Assembly (NCBI GenBank): GCA_004558805.1
Contig: SFDE01000001.1
Span: 124,001-188,000 of the forward strand
Reading direction: 5' to 3'
DNA from: Faecalibacterium prausnitzii
GTDB lineage: Bacteria; Bacillota; Clostridia; Oscillospirales; Ruminococcaceae
DNA length: 64,000 nucleotides
In this document: positions 1-9,280 of the stretch, one piece after another
Position numbering within the stretch: the first letter of the stretch is position 1
Layout of the letters: each line of letters starts with the position of its first letter
Notes under the pieces: generated by a model
Seen by the model: only the letters and a program-made list of their open reading frames with translations
Database searches by the model: none
What the model was told of the DNA's origin: nothing
Made by a program: the position numbers and the translations under genes

Positions 1-317
1 AAGCGGGACAACAGCGCACCCAGGAAGTAGTAGCTGGCACGCATCTGCCGGGACAGATCGTCCGGCACGTTGGTGGTGGTCAGGTGGGTGGTGTCGATCT
101 CGTAGGTGTTGCGGTTGATCATGCGGATCTGAGCACCCAGGGTGCTCAGGATCTTCAGGCTCACTGCCACATCGCTGATATCCGGCAGATTCTCGATGAC
201 GCATACATCCGCCGCCAGAATAGTTGCAGGCAAAATGCCTACGGCTGCATTCTTTGCGCCGGAAATAACGACTTCACCGTGCAGGGGCTTGCCGCCCGTA
301 ATAACAAATTTCTCCAA
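1..317 (-). CDS. murA: UDP-N-acetylglucosamine 1-carboxyvinyltransferase, N-terminal part (cut by window edge)
   Basis: About 105 N-terminal residues are visible and the gene runs off the left edge. MurA transfers enolpyruvate from PEP to UDP-GlcNAc, the first committed step of peptidoglycan synthesis in the cytoplasm. The protein opens EKFVITGGKPLHGEV, followed by SGAKNAAV, which carries the Lys-Asn pair that binds UDP-GlcNAc in this family, and later DDLSRQMRASYYFLGALL. The start is a TTG at 315-317. A GGAG box lies about 9 bases upstream (327-330), and no ATG precedes the conserved region. A candidate sigma-A promoter lies at 450-477. A second, non-MurA EPSP-synthase-fold enzyme is unlikely given these motifs. 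Confidence 0.88.
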   Translation of the reverse strand, partial: MEKFVITGGKPLHGEVVISGAKNAAVGILPATILAADVCVIENLPDISDVAVSLKILSTLGAQIRMINRNTYEIDTTHLTTTNVPDDLSRQMRASYYFLGALLSR

Positions 318-449
318 TTTTATGATCTCCTTGTCAGAGGTCTGTCATCCGCAGACCCAATAAGGCTCCAAAAAGCATTCCAGATACTGCCACTTTTTCT
401 TCGACCGCTGTGCAAAGCAGACAAGCAGACGCAAAGTTACAGCTATCTT

Positions 450-477
450 ATTATACACAACTTCCACAAAAAAGCAA
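450..477 (-). promoter_or_regulatory. Candidate sigma-A promoter of murA
   Basis: On the minus strand a perfect TATAAT -10 (450-455) follows a TTGCTT -35 (472-477) at a 16-base spacing. It would start a transcript with a leader of roughly 125 bases before the murA TTG. The interval 318-604 holds this promoter and otherwise no gene I can support. Confidence 0.55.
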
Positions 478-604
478 AGCCCCCCGGGCACCTGTTTTAT
501 TATTTTCTGTTTTGCCCATATTCCCGCCGGATATTCCAAAATTTTGTTTCTTTTTTCAAAAAATTCACGGCGATTTTGCATACTTTGCCCGTTGCGCTCC
601 TGTT

Positions 605-2611
605 TTACCACACCTGATCCTCACAATGGGTCTCCTGGATCCAGCCCAGCTGGTATGCCATCACCAGCTGTTTCAGGTCATGTACCTGCTCCCGCAGTGC
701 CTCACCCTCATCGGTGTCCTCCACCAGAATGCGGTGGTTCTCGGTCTCCAGAATGTTTTTCTGGGAAATGATATCCAGATTCTCCTTCACCGCCTTTTCG
801 GCACTTTCAAAGGGCTGGTGGGTGCGCAGGGACATGGTGCGGCTGGAATACACCAGCGTATAACCGGCAATGCCGGTCTTTTCGTGGTAGGCACGGCAGA
901 ATCCGCCGTCAATGACCACCAGCCGTCCCCCGCCCTTGATGGGACTTTCGCCGTTTTTCTCCCGCACCGGCACGTGTCCGTTGACGATGTGGCTGGTGCC
1001 CGGCAGACCAAACTCTGACAGAATGCGGCGGCATGCCGCCTCGTCGTTGTACCAGGTGTAGTAGGGGTCCTTGACCTCATCGTGGGTGGCGGGGTCCGCC
1101 ACATAGAGCCGCTCAAAGGTGGTCATGGCGCTGCGTCCGAACAGGGGCGAAAGCTTGCCGCACCACAGATACCACAAAAAATCCTGCCCTTTCTGGCGGG
1201 CGGCGCTGCCCGGAGGTGCATAGTAGCCCCGGCGTGCCCGGGCATCGCAGTAGTCCATCAACGGTCGTCCGGAGTAGCGCTGTCCTTCAAACCGTTCCAC
1301 CGCAAAGCTGCCGTTGACGGTCATGGGCACAACCCCGTGGTACAGCAAATTGCCGTTTTCGATGTGGTAGACGCTGCCCTTGGTGTAGAGGAACTCCACA
1401 TGCTGCCGCAGTTTTTCGCTGCGGGTGAAGCTTTCCACCAGCTTTTTCAGCACCAGTTCTTCGTCCGGATTCAGCTCCGCCGGGTCTACCGGGTCCACCG
1501 TGGGGAAAGAGGTATCCCGCAGGGGATATTCCTTTTCCCCGATCCGGACCGTATGGTTCGTCCAGTCGATGCGGCGCAGATAGTCCCGTCCCTGCATCTG
1601 GAAATCCGGATTCCGGTCTATGACCTGACATTCCAGCTTGAACATCATGATGCTGATTGCCTTGTGCATCACGGCGCACCGGTGGAGCATACCTTCCGTA
1701 TAGGGTCCCCGTGCTGCATCGGTATGGGGCATCCAGATGCTCAGGTCGTCCTCCCCATAGAACTGCTCTGCCATCCGCTGCAGATGCCGCAGATTGATGC
1801 CATAGCAGTCCTCAATCATGCCGTGGTTGTGGTATGCCAGCGTGGTCTTGAGCACAGTGCAGATGCAAACCGGGCTGCCTGCGGCGGCGCCCATCCACAC
1901 CACGTCGTGGTTGCCCCACTGGATATCCACATTATGGTGGCGCATCAGCAGGTCCAGAATAATGTCCGGGCGGGGTCCCCGGTCGAACAGGTCGCCTACA
2001 ATGTGCAGCTTATCCACTGCCAGATGCTTGATCAGCTCACACAATCGAACGATAAACCGATCGGCACGTCCGTTTTCGATAATGCTGCCTACGATTTGCC
2101 CGTAATATAGGTCCTTGTCGTGGTCCTCGAAGTGGGCGTGGAGCAGCTCGTCCAGAATATAGCCGCAGCTCACCGGCAGGCACTGCCGCACGTGGTCCCG
2201 GGTGTGTTTGGAGGAAACCAGACGGCAGATGTCGATAAGCTGCAAAAGGGTCTGGGTATACCACTGGTCCAGCTCTGCCTCATCCCGGCAGCGCTCCTTG
2301 AGCTGAGGCAGCTTTTCGTTGGGGTAATAGATCAGGGTGGCAAGCTCTGCGCGGTGGCTCTCGGACACGGTGTCCCGCAGCACCTGATCCACCTTTTCCC
2401 GGATAACGCCGGATGCGGAATTGAGGATATGTACAAATGCCTCATTCTCGCCGTGAAGGTCACTCATGAAATGCTCGGTGCCTTTGGGCAGCTTCAGCAG
2501 TGCCTGGGTGCTGATGATCTCGCTTGCCGCCGCTGCCTGAGAGGGGTAATCCCGTGCCAGCAGGCTCAGATATTTGAGGTTGTCGCGGATCTCGTCCTTT
2601 TCGGTACGCAT
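605..2611 (-). CDS. fbp: Fructose-1,6-bisphosphatase, class III
   Basis: Hydrolyses fructose 1,6-bisphosphate to fructose 6-phosphate in gluconeogenesis. The protein is about 668 residues, the normal size for the Firmicutes class III enzyme. It has calcineurin-type metal motifs in order: FMSDLHGE near the N terminus, then GDLFDRGPRPD and WGNHDVVWMGAAAGS, and a later NGHVPV. The conserved KYLSLLARDYP and LPKGTEHF segments are typical of this family. I chose the ATG at 2609-2611 because GGAGGAG sits just upstream. A GTG 15 bases earlier (2626) overlaps that box and is less likely. It is divergent from the radical SAM gene at 2746. Confidence 0.95.
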   Translation of the reverse strand: MRTEKDEIRDNLKYLSLLARDYPSQAAAASEIISTQALLKLPKGTEHFMSDLHGENEAFVHILNSASGVIREKVDQVLRDTVSESHRAELATLIYYPNEKLPQLKERCRDEAELDQWYTQTLLQLIDICRLVSSKHTRDHVRQCLPVSCGYILDELLHAHFEDHDKDLYYGQIVGSIIENGRADRFIVRLCELIKHLAVDKLHIVGDLFDRGPRPDIILDLLMRHHNVDIQWGNHDVVWMGAAAGSPVCICTVLKTTLAYHNHGMIEDCYGINLRHLQRMAEQFYGEDDLSIWMPHTDAARGPYTEGMLHRCAVMHKAISIMMFKLECQVIDRNPDFQMQGRDYLRRIDWTNHTVRIGEKEYPLRDTSFPTVDPVDPAELNPDEELVLKKLVESFTRSEKLRQHVEFLYTKGSVYHIENGNLLYHGVVPMTVNGSFAVERFEGQRYSGRPLMDYCDARARRGYYAPPGSAARQKGQDFLWYLWCGKLSPLFGRSAMTTFERLYVADPATHDEVKDPYYTWYNDEAACRRILSEFGLPGTSHIVNGHVPVREKNGESPIKGGGRLVVIDGGFCRAYHEKTGIAGYTLVYSSRTMSLRTHQPFESAEKAVKENLDIISQKNILETENHRILVEDTDEGEALREQVHDLKQLVMAYQLGWIQETHCEDQVW

Positions 2612-2690
2612 GGTCTCCTCCATCACAACAGTTATTACCGGCTGTGCCGTGCAAAGATGTTGCCGGTTTTATAGATTCTTTTTTCCTTGT

Positions 2691-2719
2691 GTTATAGTAT
2701 AGCACGACCGGTATCAAAA
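2691..2719 (-). promoter_or_regulatory. Candidate promoter of fbp
   Basis: Minus-strand TTTTGA (2714-2719) and TATAAC (2691-2696) are separated by 17 bases, about 80 bases upstream of the chosen fbp start. Both boxes are imperfect. Confidence 0.4.
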
Positions 2720-2745
2720 GTGGTATACTTAGGGTAACAAACTTT

Positions 2746-3687
2746 ATGCAAAGGACTTTGGATATTATGCCGAAAACCCATTTCGTTTCTCCTCCCTCCC
2801 ATTGCCAGCTCTGTCCCCGCCGATGCGGGGCAGACCGTGCCGCCGGGAACACCGGCTTCTGCGGGGCGGGCAGCACCTTAAAAGTAGCACGTGCCGCCCT
2901 GCATTTCTGGGAGGAGCCCTGTATCAGCGGCACCCGAGGCAGCGGCACCGTGTTTTTCTCCGGCTGCACCCTTAAATGCTGCTTCTGCCAGAACTATCCC
3001 ATCAGCGCACAGGGGCTGGGCAAAGAGATCACCGTGGAGCATCTGGCAGAGATCTTTCTCAGCCTGCAGGCACAGGGGGCACACAACATCAATCTGGTGA
3101 CCCCCGGACAGTGGCGTCCGTGGATCATGGCTGCGCTGGACACGGCACGGGAGCAGGGGCTGCACCTGCCCATCGTATGCAACACCGGTGGCTATGAAAC
3201 GGTGGAAAGCGTCGCCGCATGGCAGGGATACGTGGATATCTGGCTGGCAGACCTGAAGTACATCTCCCCCGCCCTTTCGGCAGAATTGAGCGCTGCCCCG
3301 GATTATTTTGCCTGTGCGGGACCTGCCATCGAAGCGATGATGCACCAGACCGGGCACCCGGTGTATGATGCAGAGGGCATCCTGCAAAAGGGGGTCATCC
3401 TGCGGCATCTCGCCCTGCCCGGACACACCGAGGACAGCTTTGCGGTGCTGGACCAGCTTGCCGCATGGAACAAGGCAGACCCCGGCTGCTTCATCCCCAG
3501 TGTCATGAGCCAGTACACTCCCTTCTACAAGGCGGCGGAACACGGCATCGGGCGGCGCATCACCACCTACGAGTACCGCCGGGTGGTCAATTACGCCATG
3601 GATAAGGGGCTGTCGGAGGGCTATATGCAGCAAAAGAGCAGCGCCAAAGAGGAATACACCCCCAGCTTTGATCTGACCGGAGTGTAA
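2746..3687 (+). CDS. PflX-like radical SAM protein (COG1313 type)
   Basis: A 313-residue radical SAM protein. The N-terminal cysteine cluster HCQLCPRRCG...GFCG is followed by FFSGCTLKCCFCQNYPIS, which holds the CxxxCxxC that binds the SAM-cleaving [4Fe-4S] cluster. The LVTPGQW and VCNTGGYE segments fit the partial TIM barrel of the family often annotated as a pyruvate formate-lyase activase homologue. Its substrate is unknown to me; no pyruvate formate-lyase gene is adjacent. The first ATG (2746) lacks a strong ribosome site. The ATG at 2767 is possible, with AAAGGA further upstream. No clear terminator follows before 3746. Confidence 0.85.
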   Translation: MQRTLDIMPKTHFVSPPSHCQLCPRRCGADRAAGNTGFCGAGSTLKVARAALHFWEEPCISGTRGSGTVFFSGCTLKCCFCQNYPISAQGLGKEITVEHLAEIFLSLQAQGAHNINLVTPGQWRPWIMAALDTAREQGLHLPIVCNTGGYETVESVAAWQGYVDIWLADLKYISPALSAELSAAPDYFACAGPAIEAMMHQTGHPVYDAEGILQKGVILRHLALPGHTEDSFAVLDQLAAWNKADPGCFIPSVMSQYTPFYKAAEHGIGRRITTYEYRRVVNYAMDKGLSEGYMQQKSSAKEEYTPSFDLTGV

Positions 3688-3745
3688 ATTCGTCAATATC
3701 TCCAAAAAAAGGCGATTATTTTCTCTGCCATTTCCCTGCAGCCTC

Positions 3746-3774
3746 TTGCAATCCGGCGGCGGAGGCACTATAAT
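3746..3774 (+). promoter_or_regulatory. Sigma-A promoter of the KDG kinase gene
   Basis: TTGCAA (3746-3751) and a perfect TATAAT (3769-3774) are separated by 17 bases. Transcription would start near 3781, some 50 bases before the ATG at 3834. Confidence 0.75.
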
Positions 3775-3833
3775 GGATACAACGATGTGTTAATTGTGAC
3801 CCGGATACTATTTGCAATATTTGGAGGAGCGTT

Positions 3834-4922
3834 ATGGAACACTTTAACCCGATCCTTGGAAGCGAAACCACCGGTCTGAAATTCATCACCTGCGGCGAGA
3901 TCATGCTGCGCCTGACCCCGCCGAACTACGAAAAGATCCGCATGGCATCCGGCTTTGAGGCAAGCTACGGCGGCAGCGAGGCAAACATTGCCCTCGCTCT
4001 GGCAAACCTTGGTGTGGACAGCACCTTTTTCAGCGTAGTGCCCAACAACAGCCTTGGCAAGAGTGCCGTGCGCTGGCTGCGTTCCAATGATGTACATTGC
4101 ACCCCCATGATCCTCACCGAGCCCAACGAGACCCCTTCGAACCGTCTGGGCACCTACTATCTGGAGACCGGCTACGGCATCCGCCCCTCCAAGGTCATCT
4201 ACGACCGCAAGCACAGTGCCATTACCGAGTACGACTTCTCGCAGGTAGACCTGGACGCTCTGCTGGAGGGTTTTGACTGGCTGCACCTCAGCGGCATTAC
4301 CCCCGCTCTTGCCCCCAACTGCCGCAGCCTGATCCTTGAGATGCTCAAGGTGGCAAAGAAGAAGGGTCTCACCGTAAGCTTTGACGGCAACTTCCGTTCC
4401 ACCCTGTGGAGCTGGGAGGAGGCACGGGACTTCTGTACCGAGTGCCTGCCCTATGTGGATGTGCTGCTGGGCATTGAGCCCTACCACCTGTGGAAGGACG
4501 AAAACGACCACTCCAAGGGCGACTGGAAAGACGGCGTGCCCCTGCAGCCCAGCTACGAGCAGCAGGATGAGATCTTCCAGCATTTCATCGCACGGTATCC
4601 CAACCTGAAGTGCATCGCCCGCCACGTGCGCTACGCCCACAGCGGCAGCGAGAACAGCCTGAAGGCTTTTATGTGGTACGATGGACACACTTTTGAGAGC
4701 AAGCTGTTCACTTTCAATATTCTGGACCGTGTGGGCGGCGGCGATGCCTTTGCCAGCGGTTTGATCTACGCCATGCTCCATGATTACAAGGCGATGGATA
4801 TGATCAACTTTGCGGTGGCAAGCAGTGCCATCAAGCACACCATCCACGGTGATGCCAACATCACCGATGATGTCAGCTCCATCCGCAACCTGATGAACAT
4901 GAACTACGATATCAAGCGGTAA
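3834..4922 (+). CDS. kdgK: PfkB-family sugar kinase, probably 2-dehydro-3-deoxygluconokinase
   Basis: A 362-residue ribokinase-fold kinase that likely phosphorylates 2-keto-3-deoxygluconate to KDPG in uronate/pectin breakdown. Visible motifs are the FITCGEIMLRL opening, the N-terminal GGSEANIALALANLG substrate signature, and the C-terminal RVGGGDAFASGLIYA, which contains the anion hole and catalytic Asp of the PfkB family. GGAGGAG lies about 5 bases before the ATG. The gene stands alone between its own promoter and a strong terminator, with no KDPG aldolase or uronate gene beside it. The substrate therefore rests only on similarity; another PfkB sugar specificity is possible. Confidence 0.82.
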   Translation: MEHFNPILGSETTGLKFITCGEIMLRLTPPNYEKIRMASGFEASYGGSEANIALALANLGVDSTFFSVVPNNSLGKSAVRWLRSNDVHCTPMILTEPNETPSNRLGTYYLETGYGIRPSKVIYDRKHSAITEYDFSQVDLDALLEGFDWLHLSGITPALAPNCRSLILEMLKVAKKKGLTVSFDGNFRSTLWSWEEARDFCTECLPYVDVLLGIEPYHLWKDENDHSKGDWKDGVPLQPSYEQQDEIFQHFIARYPNLKCIARHVRYAHSGSENSLKAFMWYDGHTFESKLFTFNILDRVGGGDAFASGLIYAMLHDYKAMDMINFAVASSAIKHTIHGDANITDDVSSIRNLMNMNYDIKR

Positions 4923-4931
4923 GCCGCATAC

Positions 4932-4972
4932 AAAAAACAGGCTCCCTGCCATTGGCAGGGAGCCTGTTTTTG
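4932..4972. terminator. Bidirectional rho-independent terminator
   Basis: A perfect 13-bp stem (4938-4950 with 4954-4966) and a 3-base loop are flanked by an A run on the left and a T run on the right. It can end the KDG kinase transcript (+) and the hexosaminidase/ABC transcript (-). Confidence 0.92.
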
Positions 4973-4986
4973 TACCTTTTTAGATT

Positions 4987-6237
4987 TCACGCTGCCGAAT
5001 CAGCCCCAGACCATAGCTTTTTCAGCCAGTCTGAAAAGCTGCACTTTGTATCGGGGGTCTTCTCCGGCAGAGGCTGCCCTGCTGCAGCCGATCCGCGGAG
5101 ATCCAGTCCAGTCTTTTGTTTGAGGGTCAGGATCCGCCGGACGCTTTCGTTCAGGCGTTCTTCTGAGAGCGTGCCGTCCTCCACCGCTCGAACCACACCG
5201 TCAAAGGCTGTACGCAGGTCACTGGGCATCAATAGCACATCCACACCCGCACAAAGTGCTGCCACAGCCGATTCCGCAGGCGCAAAGTATTTTTTGATGG
5301 CATTCATTCCCAGTGCATCGGTTACGATCACCCCCTGAAAACCCAATTCTCCGCGCAGCCGCTCTGTGATCATCGTGTAGGATAGCGATGCCGGCAGACC
5401 ATCCGCAGTCGCATTTGGGGTGGTGATGTGTGCTGTCATGACCACATCGACCCCGGCGGCGATCCCCGCCTCAAAGGGTAGCATCTCTGTTGCTTTCATT
5501 TCTTCCCAGGTCTTGTAGGATGTCGCCGTTCCATAGTGGCTATCCTGCCCGGTATCCCCATGACCCGGAAAATGCTTTACCGTGCAAAGCATTCCGGCCT
5601 CGTGGAAGCCCTCCACTGCAGCGGCCACCATCTGCGCTGTCTGCTGCGCGTCCGTGGAATAAGCCCGCCTGCCGATGACCGGATTGGCTGGGTTGGAATC
5701 CACATCTGCAACCGGCGCAAAGTCCAGATTGAACCCGTAAGCTCGCAGGTAGCTACCGATGGTCCGCCCCATCTGACGTGCCTGCTCCGGATCGCCCGTA
5801 GCGCCAATATCCCGGGCGCTCTTATATTTAGGCAGAGAGAAAGCCTCATGGTTTGCCAGCCGGGCCACTGAGCCGCCCTCTTCATCAACTGCCACGATCA
5901 TCGGTATTTTGGAGGCACTTTGGAAATCCGCAATCAAAGAGGAAAGCTGGCTTTCGTCCTGAATGTTCCCCTTAAAAACCACGATTCCGCCCACCGGATA
6001 CTGTTCCAGATTCTGCCGCATGGTCTGCGTCAGCTTCTTTTTCTCAGGATTCAGTGAAAAGTCCAGCGCTTCGGGGCGCACCCAAAACAACTGCCCAACC
6101 TTTTCCCGTAAAGTCATTTCTGTGAGTTTTGCTTCCACGGCATCCGTTGCTCCTTCCGAGAATGCACTGGGAAGCATAGCGCCGACCAATGCAGCGCTAA
6201 CGACCATCGCCGCTACTCGTTTCCAAAATCCTGTCAT
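4987..6237 (-). CDS. nagZ: Secreted glycoside hydrolase family 3, beta-N-acetylhexosaminidase type
   Basis: A 416-residue GH3 protein expected to release terminal beta-GlcNAc from muropeptides or glycans outside the membrane. An N-terminal signal segment (residues about 8-27, hydrophobic after KR) precedes the TIM barrel. KHFPGHGDTGQDSH at residues 221-234 is the NagZ-type signature with the Asp/His catalytic dyad, and GVIVTDALGM carries the likely nucleophile Asp. There is no second GH3 domain, which matches NagZ rather than beta-glucosidases. It follows the ABC ATPase gene by 12 bases and shares the terminator at 4932. The role of pairing it with an amino-acid-type importer is unclear. Confidence 0.88.
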   Translation of the reverse strand: MTGFWKRVAAMVVSAALVGAMLPSAFSEGATDAVEAKLTEMTLREKVGQLFWVRPEALDFSLNPEKKKLTQTMRQNLEQYPVGGIVVFKGNIQDESQLSSLIADFQSASKIPMIVAVDEEGGSVARLANHEAFSLPKYKSARDIGATGDPEQARQMGRTIGSYLRAYGFNLDFAPVADVDSNPANPVIGRRAYSTDAQQTAQMVAAAVEGFHEAGMLCTVKHFPGHGDTGQDSHYGTATSYKTWEEMKATEMLPFEAGIAAGVDVVMTAHITTPNATADGLPASLSYTMITERLRGELGFQGVIVTDALGMNAIKKYFAPAESAVAALCAGVDVLLMPSDLRTAFDGVVRAVEDGTLSEERLNESVRRILTLKQKTGLDLRGSAAAGQPLPEKTPDTKCSFSDWLKKLWSGADSAA

Positions 6238-6249
6238 CGCATTTTCTCT

Positions 6250-7044
6250 TCAGGTCAGGATCATGCGGTCGTTAGCAAACTCGCCGCCACTGGCGATCTG
6301 GAACTTGGCAAGAAGGTCCGACACGTGGAGATTCTTTTTTTCCTCCCCGGAGACGTCGTAGATGATGTGACCCTCGTGCATCATGATGAGCCGGTTGCCA
6401 TAGCGGATGGCGTCCTTCATGTTGTGGGTGATCATCATGGTGGTAAGGTGGTTCTCTTCCACGATCTTGGCGGAGAGGGTCAGCACCTTCAGGGCGGTCT
6501 TGGGGTCCAGCGCTGCGGTGTGCTCGTCCAGCAGCAGGAGCTTGGGCTTGTTCATGGTTGCCATCAGCAGGGTCAGCGCCTGACGCTGACCGCCGGAAAG
6601 CAGCCCCACCCGGGCGGTAAGCCGATCCTCCAGACCCAGATCCAGAGTCTTGAGCAGCTCCCGGTACTGTTCCCGTTCTGCCTTAGTGATGCCGATGCGC
6701 AGGGTGCGCCGCTTGCCCCGGCGTGCGGCAAGGGCAAGGTTTTCTTCGATCTGCATGGTGGCGGCGGTGCCGGTCATGGGGTCCTGAAAGACCCGTCCGA
6801 TGTAGGCAGCACGCTGATGCTCTCCCAGACGGGTGACATCCACCCCATCAATGAGGATTTTGCCTTCATCCACCGGCCAGACACCCGCCACTGCATTGAG
6901 CATGGTGGATTTGCCGGCGCCGTTGCCGCCGATGACTGTGACAAAATCTCCCTCGTTGAGCTTCAGGTTCAGCCCGTTCAAAGCGGTTTTCTGGTTGACC
7001 GTGCCAGCGTTAAAGGTCTTGGAAACATTCTGGATCTCAAGCAT
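6250..7044 (-). CDS. ABC transporter ATP-binding protein (TrpXYZ/COG1101 type)
   Basis: A 264-residue ATPase with Walker A GGNGAGKST, signature LSGGQRQAL and Walker B LLLLDEHTA, followed by the switch region MITHNMKDAIRYG. The length and DEHTAALDPKTA wording fit the ATPases of the tryptophan/substituted-amino-acid importer family. It overlaps the permease gene by 8 bases, so translation is probably coupled. It energises import by the permease and binding lipoprotein encoded upstream. The actual ligand cannot be told from this subunit. Confidence 0.9.
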   Translation of the reverse strand: MLEIQNVSKTFNAGTVNQKTALNGLNLKLNEGDFVTVIGGNGAGKSTMLNAVAGVWPVDEGKILIDGVDVTRLGEHQRAAYIGRVFQDPMTGTAATMQIEENLALAARRGKRRTLRIGITKAEREQYRELLKTLDLGLEDRLTARVGLLSGGQRQALTLLMATMNKPKLLLLDEHTAALDPKTALKVLTLSAKIVEENHLTTMMITHNMKDAIRYGNRLIMMHEGHIIYDVSGEEKKNLHVSDLLAKFQIASGGEFANDRMILT

Positions 7045-7978
7045 TTTTTGCGTCCTCCTTTGCCTTTTTCACCGGCTTTGAGAAGTACTTGCCCTTCCAA
7101 TACGGCACGGCAAGGAAAACAGCCACCACGGCGGCACTCAGCAGCTTCAGCAGGTTTGCGTCAAAGCCCAGAGTCAGCACCAGCTGGATCACGATGTAGT
7201 AAATGATGGCGCCCAGAGAGACCGAAACCATCTTGAGGGCGAAATTGTGGAAGATGCGCCCGAACACTGCCTCGCCAATGATCACTGCGGCAAGTCCGAT
7301 GACGATGGCTCCTCGTCCCATACCCACATCGGCAAAGCCCTGATACTGGCTCAGCAGTGCGCCGGACAGTGCCACCAGTCCGTTGGACACCGCCAGACCC
7401 AACACGATGTTAAGGTTGGTATTGATGCCCTGTGCCCGGGACATGGCGGGGTTGGAACCGGTGGCACGGATGCTGCAGCCCAGCTCGGTGCCAAAGAACC
7501 AGTACAGCACTCCGATGACCACAGCGGTGACCAGCAGCACCATCACAATGGGGTTGCGCAGGGCAAAGTCCTTGACCCAGCGCAGAGAGATGAGCAGACC
7601 GTACTTATCCACATTGATGGACTGGTTTGCCTTGCCCATGATCTTCAGGTTGATGGAATACAGTGCCAGCTGGGTCAGGATGCCGGCAAGGATCGCCGGG
7701 ATACCCATAAAGGTGTGGAGCAGACCGGTGACAAGACCGGTGGCGAGACCCGCCAGCACGGCGATCAGCAGCGAGACCCAAATGTTCTGCCCGGACAGCA
7801 GACACATGACACAGACCGCACCGCCGGTACCAAAGGAGCCGTCCACTGTCAGGTCTGCCACGTCCAGAATGCGGTAGGTCAGGTAGACGCCGATCGCCAT
7901 AATGCCCCAGATCAGTCCCTGCGCACATGCCCCCGGCAAAGCGCCCGGCAGGTTGGCAATTCTTGCAATGATGTCCAA
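7037..7978 (-). CDS. ABC transporter permease (COG4120, TrpY-like)
   Basis: A roughly 313-residue polytopic membrane protein with 8-9 hydrophobic segments. GLIWGIMAIGVYLTYRILD and DLTVDGSFGTGGA near the N terminus are characteristic of the permease partnered with COG2984 binding proteins. I chose a TTG start (7976-7978) because GGAGG sits 8 bases before it. A GTG eight codons earlier overlaps that box. The gene lies 96 bases downstream of the binding protein and overlaps the ATPase gene. Confidence 0.88.
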   Translation of the reverse strand: MDIIARIANLPGALPGACAQGLIWGIMAIGVYLTYRILDVADLTVDGSFGTGGAVCVMCLLSGQNIWVSLLIAVLAGLATGLVTGLLHTFMGIPAILAGILTQLALYSINLKIMGKANQSINVDKYGLLISLRWVKDFALRNPIVMVLLVTAVVIGVLYWFFGTELGCSIRATGSNPAMSRAQGINTNLNIVLGLAVSNGLVALSGALLSQYQGFADVGMGRGAIVIGLAAVIIGEAVFGRIFHNFALKMVSVSLGAIIYYIVIQLVLTLGFDANLLKLLSAAVVAVFLAVPYWKGKYFSKPVKKAKEDAKNA

Positions 7979-8074
7979 AACGTTTTCCTCCTGTAAATAC
8001 ACTTTTTTCTTGATACGGGAAAGCGGAGAAGAGTATTTTCTGCTCTCCTCCGCTAACTTTTATGGTAAGACTTT

Positions 8075-9100
8075 TTATGCCTCGATCGCAACGTAGCCTT
8101 CCGGCACGGTCAGTCCCAGATCATCGCAGATGGTCTTGTTGTACTTCTTGGTCACATCGGTGTACTCGATGGGCATGCTGGAGATGTCTGCCTCACCGTT
8201 CAGGATCTTGACTGCCATCTCGCCGGTGGTGTAGCCCAGATCGTAGTAGCTGATGGACAGAGTCGCCACACCGCAGCCGGAGCAGATGCCCTCCTCACCG
8301 GCAAACACAGGCTTCTTGGCGGGGCGGCAGATACCGTCCACGATGCCGGTGTTTGCTGCAACGGTGTTGTCGGTGGGAACATACAGTGCATCGTTCTCGT
8401 TGGCGGCATTCTGGCACACAGAGGACAGATCGTTGGAATCGGCAAAGGAGTACTGGGTGACCACCACGCCCTTCTCCTCCAGATACTTCTGTACCTCGTC
8501 CACCTGATACTGGCTGTTTGCCTCGGCGGAGCAGTACAGCAGACCCACCTTTTTGACCTCCGGCATCCACTCCACGATCATGGCTGCCTGCTGGTCCAGC
8601 GGGGCAAGGTCCGAGGTGCCGGAGATGTTGCCACCCACAACGCCGCTGAAATCGGTAAGACCCAGCGCCACACCGTACTCGGTGACGGAAGTGCCCAGAA
8701 TGGGGATATCGTTGGTAGCCGCCTGTGCTGCCTGCAGGGCGGGGGTAGCGTTTGCCATGATCAGGTCCACGCCGGCAGAAACAAAGCCGTTGGTGATGGT
8801 GGCGCAGGTGGCGGAATCACCCTGAGCGTTCTGGAAATCAAAGGTGACATCCTCACCGAAGGAATCGGTGAGAGCATCCTCAAAGCCCTGGGTCGCCGCA
8901 TCCAGCGCAGCGTGCTGCACCAGCTGGCAGATACCCACGGTGAACTTTTTGCCAGCGGCAGAGCCGGAGGCGGAAGCTGCAGATGCAACCGAAGATGCCG
9001 CTGCAGAAGAAGCGGTGGAACCGCCGCAGGCAGACAGGGCAGCTGCTGCACCACAAGACATAGCAGCAGTCAGAAAAGAACGACGAGTGATTTTACGCAT
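8075..9100 (-). CDS. ABC transporter substrate-binding lipoprotein (COG2984, TrpX-like)
   Basis: A 341-residue extracytoplasmic binding protein. The N terminus has a twin-arginine-like TRRSFLTAA stretch followed by a lipobox (LSAC), so it should be lipid-anchored. A Ser/Ala-rich linker follows. GICQLVQHAALDAATQGF, MANATPALQAAQ and LGTSVTEYG are typical of the family that binds tryptophan or related amino acids. It is the first gene of the minus-strand unit that continues into permease, ATPase and the GH3 enzyme. The leader (about 100 bases) shows no T-box or other recognisable riboswitch. Confidence 0.88.
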   Translation of the reverse strand: MRKITRRSFLTAAMSCGAAAALSACGGSTASSAAASSVASAASASGSAAGKKFTVGICQLVQHAALDAATQGFEDALTDSFGEDVTFDFQNAQGDSATCATITNGFVSAGVDLIMANATPALQAAQAATNDIPILGTSVTEYGVALGLTDFSGVVGGNISGTSDLAPLDQQAAMIVEWMPEVKKVGLLYCSAEANSQYQVDEVQKYLEEKGVVVTQYSFADSNDLSSVCQNAANENDALYVPTDNTVAANTGIVDGICRPAKKPVFAGEEGICSGCGVATLSISYYDLGYTTGEMAVKILNGEADISSMPIEYTDVTKKYNKTICDDLGLTVPEGYVAIEA

Positions 9101-9204
9101 AATGATCTATCTCCTCTATACATTCATTGGGACGGCAGACAGGACGCCGCACCGGCAAGCGCTTTTTGATCCTCTATTTGATCGCCTTCGCTTTACACTC
9201 GTGA

Positions 9205-9233
9205 AGTATAGCACAGTTCTTTCTGCAAAACAA
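9205..9233 (-). promoter_or_regulatory. Promoter of the ABC importer operon
   Basis: Minus-strand TTGTTT (9228-9233) and TATACT (9205-9210) are spaced by 17 bases, about 100 bases before the binding-protein start. Nothing else codes in this gap. Confidence 0.6.
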
Positions 9234-9280
9234 TGGTTTATTTCCGCAAAACCGCCCTTATTATCGATTATAGAAAAGAT

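Noticed and set aside
9101..9204. Tryptophan T-box or other riboswitch before the ABC binding-protein gene
   Set aside because: The leader is about 100 bases, without the T-box sequence, a specifier stem or a terminator hairpin.
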